5,937 bases of DNA from Betaproteobacteria bacterium (GTDB lineage: Bacteria > Pseudomonadota > Gammaproteobacteria > Burkholderiales > Burkholderiaceae), in assembly GCA_947468785.1 (NCBI GenBank), contig CANIMS010000117.1, positions 1 through 5,937 on the forward strand. Direction: 5' to 3'. Shown piece by piece: positions 1 to 5,937 of the stretch. Position numbers and translations under genes: made by a program. The notes beneath the pieces were generated by a model, which saw only the letters and a list, made by a program, of their open reading frames with translations, searched no databases and had not been told where the DNA came from. Positions within the stretch are counted from its first letter, which is position 1. Each line of letters opens with the position of its first letter.

Positions 1-110
1 ACTGGCCATCGCAAGCGCCCATCAATCACTTTGACGGCACTAATCCTGCGCCCTATCAAATGAGGGGCAATACCCAATCTGGTGACTTCTACCTCTGGAA
101 GCTCTGGCAT
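1..110 (-). CDS. mutM: MutM/Fpg formamidopyrimidine-DNA glycosylase, N-terminal fragment
   Basis: This is the start of the base-excision repair enzyme that removes 8-oxoguanine and formamidopyrimidines from DNA and then cuts the abasic site by beta/delta elimination. The reverse complement from the ATG at 110-108 translates to [20 protein letters not shown] and continues to the window edge (36 full codons). The MPELPEVE N-terminus is the family signature: after Met removal, the proline is the Schiff-base nucleophile and the next Glu is catalytic. The zinc finger and the rest of the protein lie outside the window. It is divergent from the TPR-LolB gene, with only 35 bp between the two ATGs. 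No Shine-Dalgarno sequence precedes the start; a TACAAT hexamer ends 6 nt before it. The identity is very secure despite the short length, because this N-terminus is nearly unique to Fpg (Nei starts with PEGPE). Confidence 0.95.
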   Translation of the reverse strand, partial: MPELPEVEVTRLGIAPHLIGRRISAVKVIDGRLRWP

Positions 111-116
111 AAATGG

Positions 117-122
117 ATTGTA
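117..122 (-). promoter_or_regulatory. Candidate -10 element of mutM (leaderless start)
   Basis: On the minus strand, TACAAT is followed by exactly six bases (CCATTT) and then the mutM ATG. With usual sigma70 spacing the first transcribed base would be the A of the ATG. The would-be -35 (about 139-146) is a poor match, so the call rests on the -10 hexamer and on the absence of a Shine-Dalgarno sequence. Confidence 0.4.
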
Positions 123-133
123 GATTCGCGGAT

Positions 134-139
134 TAGAAT
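134..139 (+). promoter_or_regulatory. Candidate -10 element of tpr-lolB (leaderless start)
   Basis: TAGAAT is followed by six bases (GTGCTT) and the ATG at 146, the same geometry as the divergent mutM start. No purine-rich ribosome binding site is present. The matching -35 position (about 111-116) shows no good hexamer and lies against the mutM start codon, so the two divergent promoters would be nested in each other. Confidence 0.4.
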
Positions 140-145
140 GTGCTT

Positions 146-1627
146 ATGAGTAAATTAAGACTGAAGCCACTTTTGCAAGGTTTGCTAGTAACCGTACTGG
201 CCGCCGGAGTGATGCATCCAGCCTATGCCCAAAGTAATGGCCTGGAGTCTGGGGAGGCCGTTTTTGAGGTGCTTGCCTCGGAGATTGCCTTGCAACGGGG
301 GGAAGCAGGGCTTGCCTTTAATACTTATCTAGAGATGGCGCGGCAGTATAAAGATCCTCGCCTAGCCCAAAGAGCCATGGAAATTGCCATTACGAATGGC
401 TCCCCTGCATTAGCGCTTCAGGCAGCCCAATCATGGGATAGCTTAGTGCCTGCAACCGATACCAAGCCCAAAGAAGTCTTGGTCACTCTTTTGATCCTAA
501 GCAATCGCTGGTCTGATGCCATTAAGCCCGCGATTAGTCTGCTAAAGCAGCAAACCCCTGCTCAACAAGAAAACACATTAAAGCAATTACAAGGTTTGCT
601 TGCAAAAGCAAAAGATGAGTCAGAAGCATTAAATGCTTTTTATGAAATCGCTTCGACCATTAAGATTCCACCAAGCGACGCTACCCTGCTCTATACCTAT
701 TCGATCTCAGCAGAAAAAGTGGGGCGCTTAGATGTCATGGAAAAAACTTTACGCGAAATTTTGCGTAAAAATCCGAATGATGTAAATGCGCTCAATGCTT
801 TGGGTTACTCCTTAGCTGATCGCAATCTCCGATTACCAGAGGCCTTTGCATTGATTAGCAAAGCCCATCAACTTTCACCAAGAGATGGTTTTATCTTAGA
901 TAGTCTCGGCTGGGTTAATTTTCGTCTTGGTAAAAATGCTCTTGCTTTAGAGCAACTCCAACAAGCTTTTAATATCAAACCCGAAGCAGATATTGCAGCG
1001 CACGTTGGCGAAGTGCTATGGGTCATGAATCGGCCAGAAGAAGCTGAAGAGATGTGGCGACAAGGGCAAAAATTAGACGCCAATAACTCAACCTTAAAAG
1101 AAACTTTAAAACGTTTAAAACCCACATGGTCAGTTGCGGAGAGAGTATCCAAGGGCTCCTGGGATGGTCGCTTTGCTGTGAAAGTCACTGGGCTAACCAA
1201 TACTCAAAATCAAGGTGGGTCTGGCGGCTTTACTTTGACACAAGATGATCTCAAGGACATCTTAGAAATTCGTAATCCTATTGGAGGATCAATCGCAAAA
1301 ATTACGATTACTCCAGGGGAAGCCAGTCTTGAGCGTGATGGTCAGGTAGTGACAGCCATTGATGCAGACTCTCTGGTGCAAAATACTTTGGGGCTTCCCT
1401 TGCCCGCGCGTGGCTTATCCGATTGGTTGCGCGGACAAACGCGCCCCGGAAGCAATGCCAGCGTAGAAAGAAATAGTAAAGGGCAAGTGAGTAAAATTGA
1501 TCAAGATGGTTGGAATTTAGTCTATAGCTGGGATAGCGCGAATCGTTTAGAAAAGTTAACAATGACTCGCAGCTCTAACGTGGGGTCGATTGATATTCGC
1601 TTAGTATTTGATCGCCCTAATGACTAA
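146..1627 (+). CDS. lolB: Exported TPR protein with C-terminal LolB-like domain
   Basis: The product is 493 aa. Residues 1-28 form a Sec signal peptide (basic start, LLQGLLVTVLAAGV core, AYA|Q cleavage), so the protein should be periplasmic. Residues about 183-315 hold at least four TPR-like helix pairs (for example NALGYSLADRN and DSLGWVNFRLGKNALALEQL). Residues about 338-490 match LolB, the acceptor that receives lipoproteins from LolA and inserts them into the outer membrane: WDGRFAVKV, GGSGGFTL, LEIRNPIGG, DADSLVQNTLGLPLPARGLSDWLRG and QDGWNLVYSW. Classical LolB is a lipoprotein of about 200 aa; here there is no lipobox and no cysteine in the whole protein. In many Burkholderiales I recall the TPR protein and LolB as adjacent separate genes, so this looks like a fusion. 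An in-frame GTG at 140 is an alternative start, but the ATG is preferred. The gene overlaps ispE by 8 bp, indicating translational coupling. The symbol refers to the C-terminal domain only. Confidence 0.85.
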   Translation: MSKLRLKPLLQGLLVTVLAAGVMHPAYAQSNGLESGEAVFEVLASEIALQRGEAGLAFNTYLEMARQYKDPRLAQRAMEIAITNGSPALALQAAQSWDSLVPATDTKPKEVLVTLLILSNRWSDAIKPAISLLKQQTPAQQENTLKQLQGLLAKAKDESEALNAFYEIASTIKIPPSDATLLYTYSISAEKVGRLDVMEKTLREILRKNPNDVNALNALGYSLADRNLRLPEAFALISKAHQLSPRDGFILDSLGWVNFRLGKNALALEQLQQAFNIKPEADIAAHVGEVLWVMNRPEEAEEMWRQGQKLDANNSTLKETLKRLKPTWSVAERVSKGSWDGRFAVKVTGLTNTQNQGGSGGFTLTQDDLKDILEIRNPIGGSIAKITITPGEASLERDGQVVTAIDADSLVQNTLGLPLPARGLSDWLRGQTRPGSNASVERNSKGQVSKIDQDGWNLVYSWDSANRLEKLTMTRSSNVGSIDIRLVFDRPND

Positions 1628-2504
1628 CTTACATTCACAAATTCTAGAGCTGCATTCGCCAGCAAAACTCAATCTCTTCCTGCATATTATTGGCCGCAGA
1701 TCGGATGGATATCACTTACTACAATCTGCATTCCAACTGATTGATTGGTGTGACATCGTTACACTCAAACTGATTTCACAAAATGAAGTTCGGCGCATTA
1801 ATCCTATTCCGGGCGTAGTTCCAGAACAGGATTTAGTAGTGCGGGCCGCAAATCTACTAAAAGATTTTTGCCATATTCAAACTGGTGTTGAAATTGGTCT
1901 TCAAAAAAATATTCCGATGGGTGCTGGTTTAGGTGGAGGCTCTTCAGATGCAGCCACAACCCTGATTGGATTAAATGCCCTATGGGATCTCAAGCTCGAT
2001 CAGCAAACCTTAAGCATGTTGGGACTAAAACTGGGGGCAGATGTACCCTTTTTTATCTTTGGCAAAAATGCCTTTGTTGAGGGCATCGGGGAACAAATTC
2101 AGGAAATTACCTTGGAAACTCAAGACTTTTTGGTGATTTTTCCGAATGTAGGTATCGCTACCGCAAGCATTTTTCAAGACCCTGAATTGACCCGAGATCA
2201 CGCTCCGATTACAATTGATGGCTTTCTTGCATCGCCACAAGCAAAACAATCGAATGATTGCCAGGCAGTAGCGGTGAGAATATGCCCTGAAGTGAAGCAC
2301 GCTTTAGATTGGATTAGCCAGGCAGTACCGGGCTCTGAGCCCAGAATGTCAGGCTCTGGAAGTAGCGTTTTTGCGGTTTTAGACTCTAAGACCGACAAGG
2401 CAAGACTCCAAAATCTTTTGCAAACGCTCCCCAAAGGGTGGGTAGGTAGGATTGTTCGGGGCTTAAATAAAAATCCCGCTTACAATTTGGTTTCTTCAGA
2501 ATGA
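1620..2504 (+). CDS. ispE: IspE, 4-diphosphocytidyl-2-C-methyl-D-erythritol kinase
   Basis: This GHMP-family kinase phosphorylates CDP-methylerythritol at the 2-hydroxyl with ATP, a middle step of the MEP pathway to IPP/DMAPP in the cytosol. The 294 aa length is close to the 283 aa of E. coli IspE. Visible motifs are SPAKLNLFLHI near residues 13-23 (Lys16 is the expected active-site lysine), the ATP-binding glycine loop PMGAGLGGGSSDAA at 99-112, GADVPFF at 139-145 with the expected catalytic Asp141, and the third GHMP motif MSGSGSSVF at 243-251. The ATG at 1620 was chosen because it aligns with the family N-terminus and overlaps the tpr-lolB stop by 8 bp; an upstream in-frame TTG at 1608 is less likely. 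No Shine-Dalgarno sequence is seen, so reinitiation after the upstream stop is probable. lolB-ispE-tRNA-Gln-prs is a conserved order in betaproteobacteria, in agreement with the assignment. Confidence 0.97.
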   Translation: MTNLHSQILELHSPAKLNLFLHIIGRRSDGYHLLQSAFQLIDWCDIVTLKLISQNEVRRINPIPGVVPEQDLVVRAANLLKDFCHIQTGVEIGLQKNIPMGAGLGGGSSDAATTLIGLNALWDLKLDQQTLSMLGLKLGADVPFFIFGKNAFVEGIGEQIQEITLETQDFLVIFPNVGIATASIFQDPELTRDHAPITIDGFLASPQAKQSNDCQAVAVRICPEVKHALDWISQAVPGSEPRMSGSGSSVFAVLDSKTDKARLQNLLQTLPKGWVGRIVRGLNKNPAYNLVSSE

Positions 2505-2509
2505 CCTGT

Positions 2510-2586
2510 AGGGGAATCGCCAAGCTGGTTAAGGCACTGGATTTTGATTCCAGCATGCGAAGGTTCGAATCCTTCTTCCCCTGCCA
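2510..2586 (+). tRNA. tRNA-Gln (anticodon UUG), CCA encoded
   Basis: A full 77-nt cloverleaf can be folded by eye. The acceptor stem is AGGGGAA (2510-2516) with TTCCCCT (2576-2582), discriminator G2583 and an encoded CCA at 2584-2586. The D stem is the 3-bp GCC/GGC pair (2519-2521, 2533-2535). The anticodon stem is CTGGA/TCCAG (2537-2541, 2549-2553) with loop TTTTGAT, giving anticodon TTG at 2544-2546. The T arm is GAAGG-TTCGAAT-CCTTC (2559-2575). It starts 5 nt after the ispE stop and lies 54 bp before prs, so it is very likely cut out of a polycistronic transcript. It has no obvious promoter of its own. Confidence 0.98.
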
Positions 2587-2640
2587 ATACTGTAGAAACG
2601 ACCCAGAAAACACTCGACCCTAACACTCATCCAAAAGCCT

Positions 2641-3609
2641 ATGTCCGCTCCCATGAACGCTGATTTATTGACTTTATTTACAGGCAACGCAAATCCCGTT
2701 TTGGCAAAGGCTGTTGCCAAAGAGCTCAATCTCGAGATGGGCAAAGCCTTTGTAGGCCGATTTTCGGATGGCGAAATCCAAGTTGAAATTCAAGAAAACG
2801 TTCGCGGTAAAAACGTAGTCGTCATCCAATCCACTTGCGCTCCTACAAACGATAGCTTGATGGAATTGATGATCATGATTGATGCATTGAAACGTGCATC
2901 AGCAAGCCGTATAACTGCAGTGATCCCATACTTTGGTTACGCTAGGCAAGATCGTCGCCCTCGCTCTGCTAGGGTGGCAATTTCGGCGCGGATCGTAGCA
3001 AATATGTTGCAATCCGTTGCTGGTATTGAACGGGTTCTAACGATGGATCTGCATGCCGACCAAATTCAAGGCTTCTTTGATATCCCCGTAGATAACATCT
3101 ATGCCTCTCCAGTTCTGCTGGCTGACCTACAGGCCCAAAAGACTCAGAAAGACCTCATCATTGTTTCCCCAGATATTGGGGGCGTTGTCAGAGCCCGTGC
3201 TATGGCCAAGCAATTAGGTACCGATTTGGCGATTATTGATAAGCGACGCCCCAAAGCAAATGTTTCTGAGGTAATGCACCTCATCGGCGAAGTAGAGGGC
3301 CGTCATTGCGTCATCATGGATGACATCATTGATACAGGCGGAACCCTCTGTAAGGCCGCTGAAGCGCTTAAAGAGCGCGGTGCTAAGGGTGTTACTGCCT
3401 ACTGTACTCACGCTGTCCTATCAGGCGGGGCAGTGGCCCGTATTGCAAGCTCTGAATTAGACGAATTGGTGGTTACCGACACCATTCCCCTGACCCCAGA
3501 AGCCATGAAAATCCCAAAAATACGGCAATTAAGCGTGGCTCCTTTATTGGCCGAAACCTTGTCCCGTATTAGCAAGGGTGATTCTGTCATGTCTATGTTT
3601 GCCGAATAA
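2641..3609 (+). CDS. prs: Prs, ribose-phosphate pyrophosphokinase (PRPP synthetase)
   Basis: This enzyme transfers pyrophosphate from ATP to ribose-5-phosphate to make PRPP, the precursor of purines, pyrimidines, NAD, histidine and tryptophan. The 322 aa product is class I length. Motifs seen are [10 protein letters not shown] (13-22), GRFSDGE (39-45), the flexible loop [11 protein letters not shown] (95-105), the Mg/ATP-binding [12 protein letters not shown] (135-146, with His138), SPDIGGV (176-182), DKRRP (200-204, Lys201 matching the essential lysine) and the PRPP-binding loop [11 protein letters not shown] (225-235). An in-frame ATG at 2653 (codon 5) would also fit the family; neither ATG has a clear Shine-Dalgarno sequence. 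The gene follows tRNA-Gln by 54 bp, in which I see no terminator, so read-through from the ispE transcript is expected. No strong terminator follows, so transcription may continue into rplY. Confidence 0.98.
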   Translation: MSAPMNADLLTLFTGNANPVLAKAVAKELNLEMGKAFVGRFSDGEIQVEIQENVRGKNVVVIQSTCAPTNDSLMELMIMIDALKRASASRITAVIPYFGYARQDRRPRSARVAISARIVANMLQSVAGIERVLTMDLHADQIQGFFDIPVDNIYASPVLLADLQAQKTQKDLIIVSPDIGGVVRARAMAKQLGTDLAIIDKRRPKANVSEVMHLIGEVEGRHCVIMDDIIDTGGTLCKAAEALKERGAKGVTAYCTHAVLSGGAVARIASSELDELVVTDTIPLTPEAMKIPKIRQLSVAPLLAETLSRISKGDSVMSMFAE

Positions 3610-3683
3610 GTCTAAAAACACCGTTTTTCCCTGTATTTTGGTAGTTTTGAGGCGTTTGTAGGCAAAAATCTCCATTCCCACGA

Positions 3684-3689
3684 TATAAT
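3684..3689 (+). promoter_or_regulatory. -10 element of the rplY promoter
   Basis: A perfect TATAAT lies in the 135-bp prs-rplY gap. The best -35 candidate is TAGGCA at 3659-3664 (4 of 6 matches to TTGACA, with a long 19-bp spacer). Transcription would start near 3694-3697, leaving a leader of roughly 50 nt before the ATG at 3745. This would let rplY be transcribed independently of prs. Confidence 0.65.
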
Positions 3690-3697
3690 CGAAGGCT

Positions 3698-3721
3698 TTT
3701 CCGTTTGGTCGCGAACGGAAA
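3698..3721 (+). promoter_or_regulatory. Hairpin in the rplY 5' leader
   Basis: TTTCCGTT (3698-3705) and AACGGAAA (3714-3721) are a perfect 8-bp inverted repeat. Two further pairs, U3706-G3713 and G3707-C3712, extend the stem to 10 bp with a 4-nt loop. The hairpin sits almost exactly at the predicted 5' end of the rplY mRNA and about 11 nt before the Shine-Dalgarno sequence. It lacks a following U tract, so it is not an intrinsic terminator. A role in mRNA stability or in control of L25 synthesis is inference. Confidence 0.5.
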
Positions 3722-3732
3722 TTAACCTTAAA

Positions 3733-3737
3733 AGGGA
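3733..3737 (+). promoter_or_regulatory. Ribosome binding site of rplY
   Basis: AGGGA, inside the purine run AAAAGGGAA, is 7 nt before the ATG at 3745. It is the only clear Shine-Dalgarno sequence on the plus strand of this window and it fixes the rplY start. Confidence 0.7.
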
Positions 3738-3744
3738 ATTAAAT

Positions 3745-4398
3745 ATGAAAGTTGTAGCCTTTGAAAGAAGCGTACAGGGAACGGGTGCGAGCCGCCGTCT
3801 GCGCAATTCCGGTAAAACTCCGGGAATCGTTTACGGTAGTAAAGATCCAGCCTTGGTCATCGAGTTAGACCATAACGCATTGTTTCATGCTCTCCGCAAG
3901 GAAGCATTCCACTCATCTATTTTGGATTTGGAAGTTAGCGGTAAGACACAACAAGTGTTGTTGCGCGATTACCAAATGCATCCATTTAAACCATTGGTAT
4001 TGCACATTGACTTCCAGCGTGTATCTGCGACTGAGAAAGTACATATGCGCATTCCATTGCACTTCACCAATGCTGAAACTTCGGCTGCTGTGAAATTGCA
4101 AGGCGCTGTTGTTAGCCACATCCTCAATGATCTCGAAATATCTTGCTTACCAGCAGACTTGCCTGAGTTTATTGAAGTGGACTTGAGCAAAATTGAAGTG
4201 GGTCACTCTATCCATGCTAAAGACGTTACATTGCCAAAAGGTGTTGCCTTGGTATTGCACGTTGAGCAAGAGAACCCAGTGATTGCAAACGCACGTATTC
4301 CAGCTGTTAAGGCTGCTGAAACTGAAGAGGCTGCCCCTGCTGCTGCCCCTGCTGCTGCAACTCCAGCACCCGCTGCTGATGCGAAAGATAAGGCTTAA
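3745..4398 (+). CDS. rplY: 50S ribosomal protein bL25, long (CTC/TL5) form
   Basis: This ribosomal protein binds 5S rRNA in the central protuberance of the large subunit. The 217 aa product has two domains. Residues 1-92 form the L25 5S-binding domain, with [12 protein letters not shown] at 20-31, LLRDYQMHP at 72-80 and LHIDFQRV at 86-93. Residues about 97-188 form the extra beta domain of CTC/TL5 proteins ([35 protein letters not shown]). The last 29 residues are an Ala/Pro-rich low-complexity tail ending in DAKDKA, probably disordered. E. coli L25 has only the first domain (94 aa); the long form is normal in betaproteobacteria. The gene has its own promoter, leader hairpin and Shine-Dalgarno sequence, and a strong terminator follows. 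The pairing of rplY with pth downstream is widely conserved, though here a terminator separates them. Confidence 0.97.
   Translation: MKVVAFERSVQGTGASRRLRNSGKTPGIVYGSKDPALVIELDHNALFHALRKEAFHSSILDLEVSGKTQQVLLRDYQMHPFKPLVLHIDFQRVSATEKVHMRIPLHFTNAETSAAVKLQGAVVSHILNDLEISCLPADLPEFIEVDLSKIEVGHSIHAKDVTLPKGVALVLHVEQENPVIANARIPAVKAAETEEAAPAAAPAAATPAPAADAKDKA
4330..4358 (+). repeat. 12-bp tandem repeat in the rplY tail
   Basis: GCTGCCCCTGCT occurs twice head to tail (4330-4341 and 4342-4353), followed by a partial third copy to 4358. It is in frame and encodes AAPA twice within the Ala/Pro-rich tail of L25. Because the unit is a multiple of 3, copy-number change would only lengthen or shorten the tail. 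Confidence 0.8.
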
Positions 4399-4420
4399 TA
4401 TTTAGAGTCGCATACTTTGC

Positions 4421-4454
4421 AAAAGAAGGCCCGCGAAAGCGGGCTTTCTTTTTT
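4421..4454 (+). terminator. Intrinsic terminator after rplY
   Basis: A GC-rich core GCCCGC (4429-4434) pairs with GCGGGC (4439-4444) around a GAAA tetraloop. The stem extends outward through one G-U pair and seven more pairs (4421-4428 with 4445-4452) and runs into a T tract to 4454. It lies 22 bp after the rplY stop and separates rplY from pth. The A-rich upstream arm may also permit some termination of leftward transcripts arriving from the fdx side. Confidence 0.93.
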
Positions 4455-4459
4455 CTATT

Positions 4460-4488
4460 TTGTGTAAAAGCGCTTATGTCTTTAAACT
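4460..4488 (+). promoter_or_regulatory. Candidate pth promoter (leaderless start)
   Basis: TTGTGT (4460-4465) and TAAACT (4483-4488) are 17 bp apart and immediately follow the rplY terminator. The -10 is followed by six bases (CCCATC) and the pth ATG, so the transcript would begin at the start codon. No Shine-Dalgarno sequence is present in the pyrimidine-rich bases before the ATG. Confidence 0.5.
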
Positions 4489-4494
4489 CCCATC

Positions 4495-5354
<860 letters not shown>

Positions 5355-5861
5355 CTATTGACCTGACTTGTTATTCAATTGGTTAGCGGCAGTTTTTTTG
5401 ACTAGCCATTTTTCCACGGATGGGAAAACAAACTTACTCACGTCACCACCCATAGAGGCGATTTCACGTACAAAAGTCCCTGAAATAAATTGGTACTGGT
5501 CTGAGGGAGTTAAAAATAATGTCTCCACATCGGGCAGGAGATAGCGATTCATGCCAGCCATCTGAAACTCGTATTCAAAATCAGATACCGCTCTTAAGCC
5601 ACGCACAATGACGCGGGCATTATGATCACGCGCAAAATCTTTTAATAGGCCATTAAAGCCAACGACCTTCACATTCGAGTAATGGCCCAATACTTCTTTG
5701 GCAATATCAATACGCTCTTCCAAAGTAAAGAAAGGGTGCTTACTGCGGCTAGAGGCAACGCCCACAATCAGCTCAGTAAAAATACTCGATGCGCGACGTA
5801 CCAAATCCTCATGACCACGAGTAAAAGGGTCAAATGTTCCTGGGTATACAGCGACAGTCAT
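5355..5861 (-). CDS. coaD: CoaD, phosphopantetheine adenylyltransferase
   Basis: This enzyme catalyses the penultimate step of coenzyme A synthesis, joining 4'-phosphopantetheine and ATP to give dephospho-CoA and pyrophosphate. The 168 aa length is close to the 159 aa of E. coli CoaD. The nucleotidyltransferase signature [12 protein letters not shown] (6-17) includes Thr9 and His17, matching Thr10 and His18 of E. coli. Lys41 follows in SRSKHPFF. The [12 protein letters not shown] stretch (87-98) and [10 protein letters not shown] (126-135) are the other family motifs. A short tail after about residue 153 is not conserved. The start is supported both by the family N-terminus [12 protein letters not shown] and by a good Shine-Dalgarno sequence. 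The gene lies between a probable rsmD end (36 bp upstream) and fdx (6 bp downstream), the usual rsmD-coaD-fdx order, and is probably expressed as part of that operon. Confidence 0.98.
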   Translation of the reverse strand: MTVAVYPGTFDPFTRGHEDLVRRASSIFTELIVGVASSRSKHPFFTLEERIDIAKEVLGHYSNVKVVGFNGLLKDFARDHNARVIVRGLRAVSDFEYEFQMAGMNRYLLPDVETLFLTPSDQYQFISGTFVREIASMGGDVSKFVFPSVEKWLVKKTAANQLNNKSGQ

Positions 5862-5865
5862 AAAT

Positions 5866-5870
5866 CTCCT
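5866..5870 (-). promoter_or_regulatory. Ribosome binding site of coaD
   Basis: On the minus strand TTAGGAGATTTATG shows AGGAG 4 nt before the coaD ATG. The spacing is short but workable. It is the strongest Shine-Dalgarno sequence in the window. Confidence 0.8.
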
Positions 5871-5897
5871 AAGGCTTTATCAGCTATAGGCAAGAGT

Positions 5898-5937
5898 TTA
5901 GCCTCTTCTACCCTGAAATAGACAAGCTTTTACCGCT
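5898..5937 (-). CDS. rsmD: Possible C-terminus of RsmD (16S rRNA m2G966 methyltransferase)
   Basis: Only 12 codons and a TAA stop (5900-5898) are inside the window, reading AVKACLFQGRRG. The pattern of a Val, alternating small/hydrophobic residues, LF and a polar end resembles the last beta strand of RsmD (E. coli ends in GQVAYRLYQRE). The main support is position: rsmD normally lies just upstream of coaD in proteobacteria. One other minus frame also stops close by (SGKSLSISG followed by a stop), so the frame choice is uncertain. Sequence beyond the right edge would decide it. Confidence 0.4.
   Translation of the reverse strand, partial: AVKACLFQGRRG

Noticed and set aside
140..145. GTG at 140 as the start of tpr-lolB
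   Set aside because: It adds only two residues, has no ribosome binding site, and would sit directly after the -10-like hexamer. The ATG at 146 gives a normal signal peptide.
1096..1120. Near-repeat of TTTAAAA around CGTTTAAAAC in tpr-lolB
   Set aside because: It is short, and explained by the Lys/Leu-rich coding sequence LKETLKRLKP between the TPR and LolB parts.
868..1562. Two antisense open frames (868-1200 and 1308-1562, minus strand) inside tpr-lolB
   Set aside because: They lie wholly inside a well-supported gene, show no recognisable domain, and have no supporting start signals.
1608..1619. TTG at 1608 as the start of ispE
   Set aside because: It adds four residues not needed by the family and has no ribosome binding site; the ATG at 1620 overlaps the upstream stop in the usual coupled manner.
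2529..2744. Minus-strand open frame across tRNA-Gln and the start of prs (also 2386-2613)
   Set aside because: It runs antisense through a perfect tRNA cloverleaf and a conserved enzyme N-terminus, so it is a chance open frame.
3614..3628. AAAAAC-ACC-GTTTTT inverted repeat after the prs stop as a terminator
   Set aside because: The stem has one G-C pair and five A-U pairs with a 3-nt loop, too weak to call as an intrinsic terminator. Slight attenuation between prs and rplY cannot be excluded.
5682..5921. Plus-strand open frame of 79 codons opposite coaD
   Set aside because: It is antisense to the conserved N-terminal half of coaD, resembles no family I know and has no ribosome binding site.
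5858..5929. Minus-strand open frame reading [21 protein letters not shown], ending in a TGA that overlaps the coaD ATG
   Set aside because: An in-frame TAA lies just upstream (5932-5930) and there is no ATG or GTG start within it, so it cannot be the tail of the upstream gene and is unlikely to be a separate gene.

Overview
The window looks like a conserved chromosomal housekeeping block from a betaproteobacterium of the order Burkholderiales. The order mutM < > lolB-type gene > ispE > tRNA-Gln > prs > rplY > pth, facing rsmD > coaD > fdx, is typical of that order. The moderate GC content and the very short intergenic spaces suggest a low-GC, streamlined member such as Polynucleobacter. That genus assignment is inference from gene order and composition, not from a database match. 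I see no mobile element, CRISPR array, phage gene or sign of horizontal transfer.

Left edge (1-146): the first 36 codons of mutM run leftward off the window. They are separated by 35 bp from a rightward gene encoding an exported tetratricopeptide (TPR) protein with a LolB-like domain fused to its C-terminus. Rightward cluster (146-4398): tpr-lolB overlaps ispE by 8 bp; a tRNA-Gln(UUG) begins 5 nt after the ispE stop; prs follows 54 bp later; rplY (long L25/CTC form) has its own TATAAT promoter, a leader hairpin and a Shine-Dalgarno sequence, and ends at a strong intrinsic terminator. pth then has its own promoter. Right part (5082-5937, minus strand): rsmD (last 12 codons only, tentative) > coaD > fdx converges on pth, and the two stop codons interlock in a shared TTAA.

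Functionally, the block joins envelope biogenesis (LolB-like lipoprotein insertion), isoprenoid precursor synthesis (IspE), nucleotide precursor supply (Prs), translation (tRNA-Gln, L25, peptidyl-tRNA hydrolase, perhaps RsmD), coenzyme A synthesis (CoaD), base-excision repair (MutM) and an iron-sulphur ferredoxin. These are mostly core functions grouped by conserved synteny rather than one pathway.

The most notable points are the LolB-like domain fused to a TPR protein with no cysteine anywhere, so it cannot be lipid-anchored like classical LolB; three genes without a Shine-Dalgarno sequence (mutM, tpr-lolB, pth) that each have a TANNNT -10-like hexamer exactly 6 nt before the ATG, which predicts leaderless mRNAs; and a hairpin at the 5' end of the predicted rplY leader. 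I found no convincing new multi-gene system.
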